Shown: in pieces, positions 6,316 to 7,672 of the stretch | Position numbering within the stretch: position 1 is the stretch's first letter | Layout of the letters: the number at the start of each line of letters is the position of its first letter | Assembly: GCA_023393655.1 (NCBI GenBank) | Contig: JAEWKP010000464.1 | Span: 1 to 7,672, forward strand | Length of the DNA: 7,672 nucleotides | Direction: 5' to 3' | DNA from: Pseudomonadota bacterium | GTDB lineage: Bacteria > Pseudomonadota > Alphaproteobacteria > Rhizobiales > Beijerinckiaceae | Program-made: the position numbers and the translations under genes | The notes under the pieces: generated by a model | The model's input: only the letters and a program-made list of their open reading frames with translations | The model's database searches: none | Told to the model about the DNA's origin: nothing

Positions 6316-7407
6316 TCACGCAGCCTTGTCCAGGGAGACGCTCTCCGGGATGATCCAGCCGTCGGTGATCGCGATGCGGAGGGCCTCGCCGGCCTGGGCC
6401 GGGGCGGGCTCGTTCGCGTCGAGATGCAGGACGATGTCCTGGTCGGCGGCAGGTCGTATCTCCATGCGGAAGAAGCCGCCCTGGTAGGACAGGCGCTCGA
6501 CCGTGGCAGCGAGGCCGCCTTCGCCGGCCGGGGCGATGCCGATGTCGCGGGCGCGCAGGCAGAGCTTCGCCTGACCGGAGATCACCTGATCGGGCCGGCA
6601 GCGCACGATGGCCTCGACGCCGAGCACGTTGACCTTGCAGCGGCCCGCCTGCGGCGCGGAGAGAATCGTTGCCGGCAGCACCATGCCTTCGCCGATGAAG
6701 CCGGCGACGATGCTGTTGGCGGGCTCGCGGAACAGCAGCGAGGGCGTGGCGAGCTGGAGCAGGCGGCCGCGATCCATCACGGCGATCCGGTCTGCCAGCG
6801 CCATGGCCTCGGCCTGATCATGGGTGATGTAGACCATGGTCGTTCCGGTGCGCTCATGGAAGCGGGAAAACTCCTCCTCCATCGAGGCGCGCAGGTGCAC
6901 GTCGAGATTGGCGAGCGGCTCGTCGAGCAGCACCAGCGAGGGCTCGGTGACGAGGCAGCGGGCGAGCGCGACGCGCTGGCGCTGGCCACCGGAGAGCAGG
7001 CCAGGCCGGCGCTCGGCGAAACCGTTCAAGCCGACGAGATCGAGCGCCGCCGCGACGCGCTTCGCCCGTTCCGGATCGCGCACGCCGGCGACCGTCAAGC
7101 CGTAAGCGACGTTTTCCGCCACGGTCATATGCGGCCAGAGCGCATAGGACTGGAAGACGATGCCGAGCTTGCGATGCTCCGGCGGAATGTGGGTTTCCGC
7201 CGAGGAGACCAGCCGGTCGCCGATGCGGATCGCGCCGCCGTCGAGTTTGTCGAAGCCGGCGATCTGGCGCAGCAGCGTGGTCTTGCCGCAGCCGGAGGGG
7301 CCGAGAACCGCGAGGAACTCGCCGTCCTCGACAGCGATCGAGACGTCGTCGAGCGCGAGATAGGAGCCGAAGCGCTTCTGCGCCCGGTCGATGGTCAGTC
7401 GCGCCAC
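6316..7407 (-). CDS. ABC importer ATPase (PotA/FbpC-type, with TOBE-like C-terminus)
   Basis: This is the ATP-hydrolysing subunit of a binding-protein-dependent importer. Its 363 residues carry Walker A GPSGCGKTT (36-44), Q-loop Q86 in VFQSYALWPHMTVAENV, signature LSGGQRQRV (138-146), Walker B LVLLDEPLANLD (158-169, D162 and E163) and the switch H196 in YITHDQAEAMALADR. From about 235 a regulatory TOBE/MOP-like region follows. Length and layout match the group importing Fe3+, spermidine/putrescine, 2-aminoethylphosphonate or thiamine; ALWPHMTV is common in this group but does not fix the substrate. Translation starts at GTG (7407), which overlaps the permease stop by 13 bases and is preceded by AGGGAG at good distance. 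This start gives the family-typical N-terminus. The overlap shows translational coupling with the permease gene; the MBL and SurE genes follow downstream. Confidence 0.95.
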   Translation of the reverse strand: MARLTIDRAQKRFGSYLALDDVSIAVEDGEFLAVLGPSGCGKTTLLRQIAGFDKLDGGAIRIGDRLVSSAETHIPPEHRKLGIVFQSYALWPHMTVAENVAYGLTVAGVRDPERAKRVAAALDLVGLNGFAERRPGLLSGGQRQRVALARCLVTEPSLVLLDEPLANLDVHLRASMEEEFSRFHERTGTTMVYITHDQAEAMALADRIAVMDRGRLLQLATPSLLFREPANSIVAGFIGEGMVLPATILSAPQAGRCKVNVLGVEAIVRCRPDQVISGQAKLCLRARDIGIAPAGEGGLAATVERLSYQGGFFRMEIRPAADQDIVLHLDANEPAPAQAGEALRIAITDGWIIPESVSLDKAA

Positions 7408-7672
7408 GGCAGGACTCCCTGGGGCAGTTTATGGGCGAAGAGGGTGGTGGAGGCCATCAGGCTGATGGTGACGAGCACGGTTACGGCGGCCAGCGCCGAG
7501 GCATAGGTGGAATCGCCGCCCTGTTCGAAGGAGAAGACGACGACGCCGAGCGTCTCGGCGCCCGAGGACCAGAGCAGGGCCGAGACGGTGAGCTCGTTGA
7601 AGGCGGTGAGGAAGACCAGCAGCGCCCCCGCCCCCGCCCCCGGCGGCCCCCCCGGGGAGAAGTTGGTAACCA
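7395..7672 (-). CDS. ABC importer permease, C-terminal part (5' end outside window)
   Basis: On the minus strand a frame ending in TGA at 7395-7397 encodes 91 residues that include ALLVFLTAFNELTVSALLWS, GAETLGVVVFSFEQGGDSTY and ASALAAVTVLVTISLMAST, ending LPWRD. This is the C-terminal end of an inner-membrane permease of the Fe3+/2-aminoethylphosphonate/spermidine type (BPD_transp_1), where the FNELTVSALLW stretch and a final membrane helix are typical. Members of the Fe/AEP group are often long double-domain permeases; how long this one is cannot be seen. It overlaps the ATPase gene by 13 bases and must pair with it. The first 16 residues of the fragment (VTNFSPGGPPGAGAGA) do not fit the usual VTLPLxxPxxxAG that follows the EAA loop, and they are encoded by G-rich homopolymers, so sequence error there is suspected. 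Confidence 0.88.
   Translation of the reverse strand, partial: VTNFSPGGPPGAGAGALLVFLTAFNELTVSALLWSSGAETLGVVVFSFEQGGDSTYASALAAVTVLVTISLMASTTLFAHKLPQGVLPWRD
7415..7420 (-). promoter_or_regulatory. Ribosome binding site for the ABC ATPase GTG start
   Basis: AGGGAG on the minus strand lies seven bases before the GTG at 7407, inside the end of the permease gene. It supports a non-ATG start and coupled translation of permease and ATPase. Confidence 0.8.
7624..7653 (-). other. G-tract cluster (four runs), potential G-quadruplex or sequence artefact
   Basis: On the minus strand there are four guanine runs, one of seven and three of five, separated by CCGCC and by single C bases. The last three form a threefold GGGGGC hexamer tandem. 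The pattern meets a simple G-quadruplex rule, but it sits at the window's right edge inside a conserved permease segment that it disrupts, so an artefact is at least as likely as a real structure. Confidence 0.5.

Noticed and set aside
6304..7506. Open frame of 400 codons on the plus strand across ATPase and permease
   Set aside because: Antisense shadow of two overlapping, well-supported transporter genes.

Overview
The window is compact, GC-rich DNA whose genes look alphaproteobacterial, most likely Hyphomicrobiales/Rhizobiales. This rests on the Obg, SurE and transporter sequences and on a small palindrome at 5115-5158 that resembles, from memory, dispersed repeats of Bosea/Bradyrhizobium/Methylobacterium-type genomes. 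The genus cannot be fixed from the sequence alone. Both ends cut through genes. No rRNA, tRNA, insertion sequence, integrase or CRISPR array was seen.

Layout: (i) 1-444 (+) is the C-terminal part of the GTPase Obg. (ii) 460-2380 (-) is a two-gene unit read right to left: a D-threonine/3-hydroxy-D-aspartate aldolase-type PLP enzyme, then an unnamed protein with a Rossmann, methyltransferase-like pattern. (iii) 2500-4320 (+) is a full-length MsbA-like ABC exporter half-transporter, divergent from the aldolase across a 119-base gap. (iv) 4330-7672 (-) is a four-gene unit read right to left: the end of an ABC importer permease, its ATPase (overlapping by 13 bases), an RNase J-like beta-CASP metallo-beta-lactamase protein, and a SurE-type phosphatase.

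The most interesting part is (iv). A CUT1/Fe-AEP-type importer is linked to a compact RNase J-like hydrolase and a variant SurE nucleotidase. Together they suggest, as inference only, import and breakdown of a phosphoester or nucleic-acid-derived compound. The substrate-binding protein and most of the permease lie beyond the right edge, so the substrate cannot be read here. The last 50 bases carry G/C homopolymers that spoil an otherwise conserved permease segment and may be a sequencing or contig-end artefact.

Non-coding space is very small: 15 and 9 bases between the two convergent gene pairs, 119 bases between the divergent genes, and 65 bases between the SurE and MBL genes, most of it the palindrome.
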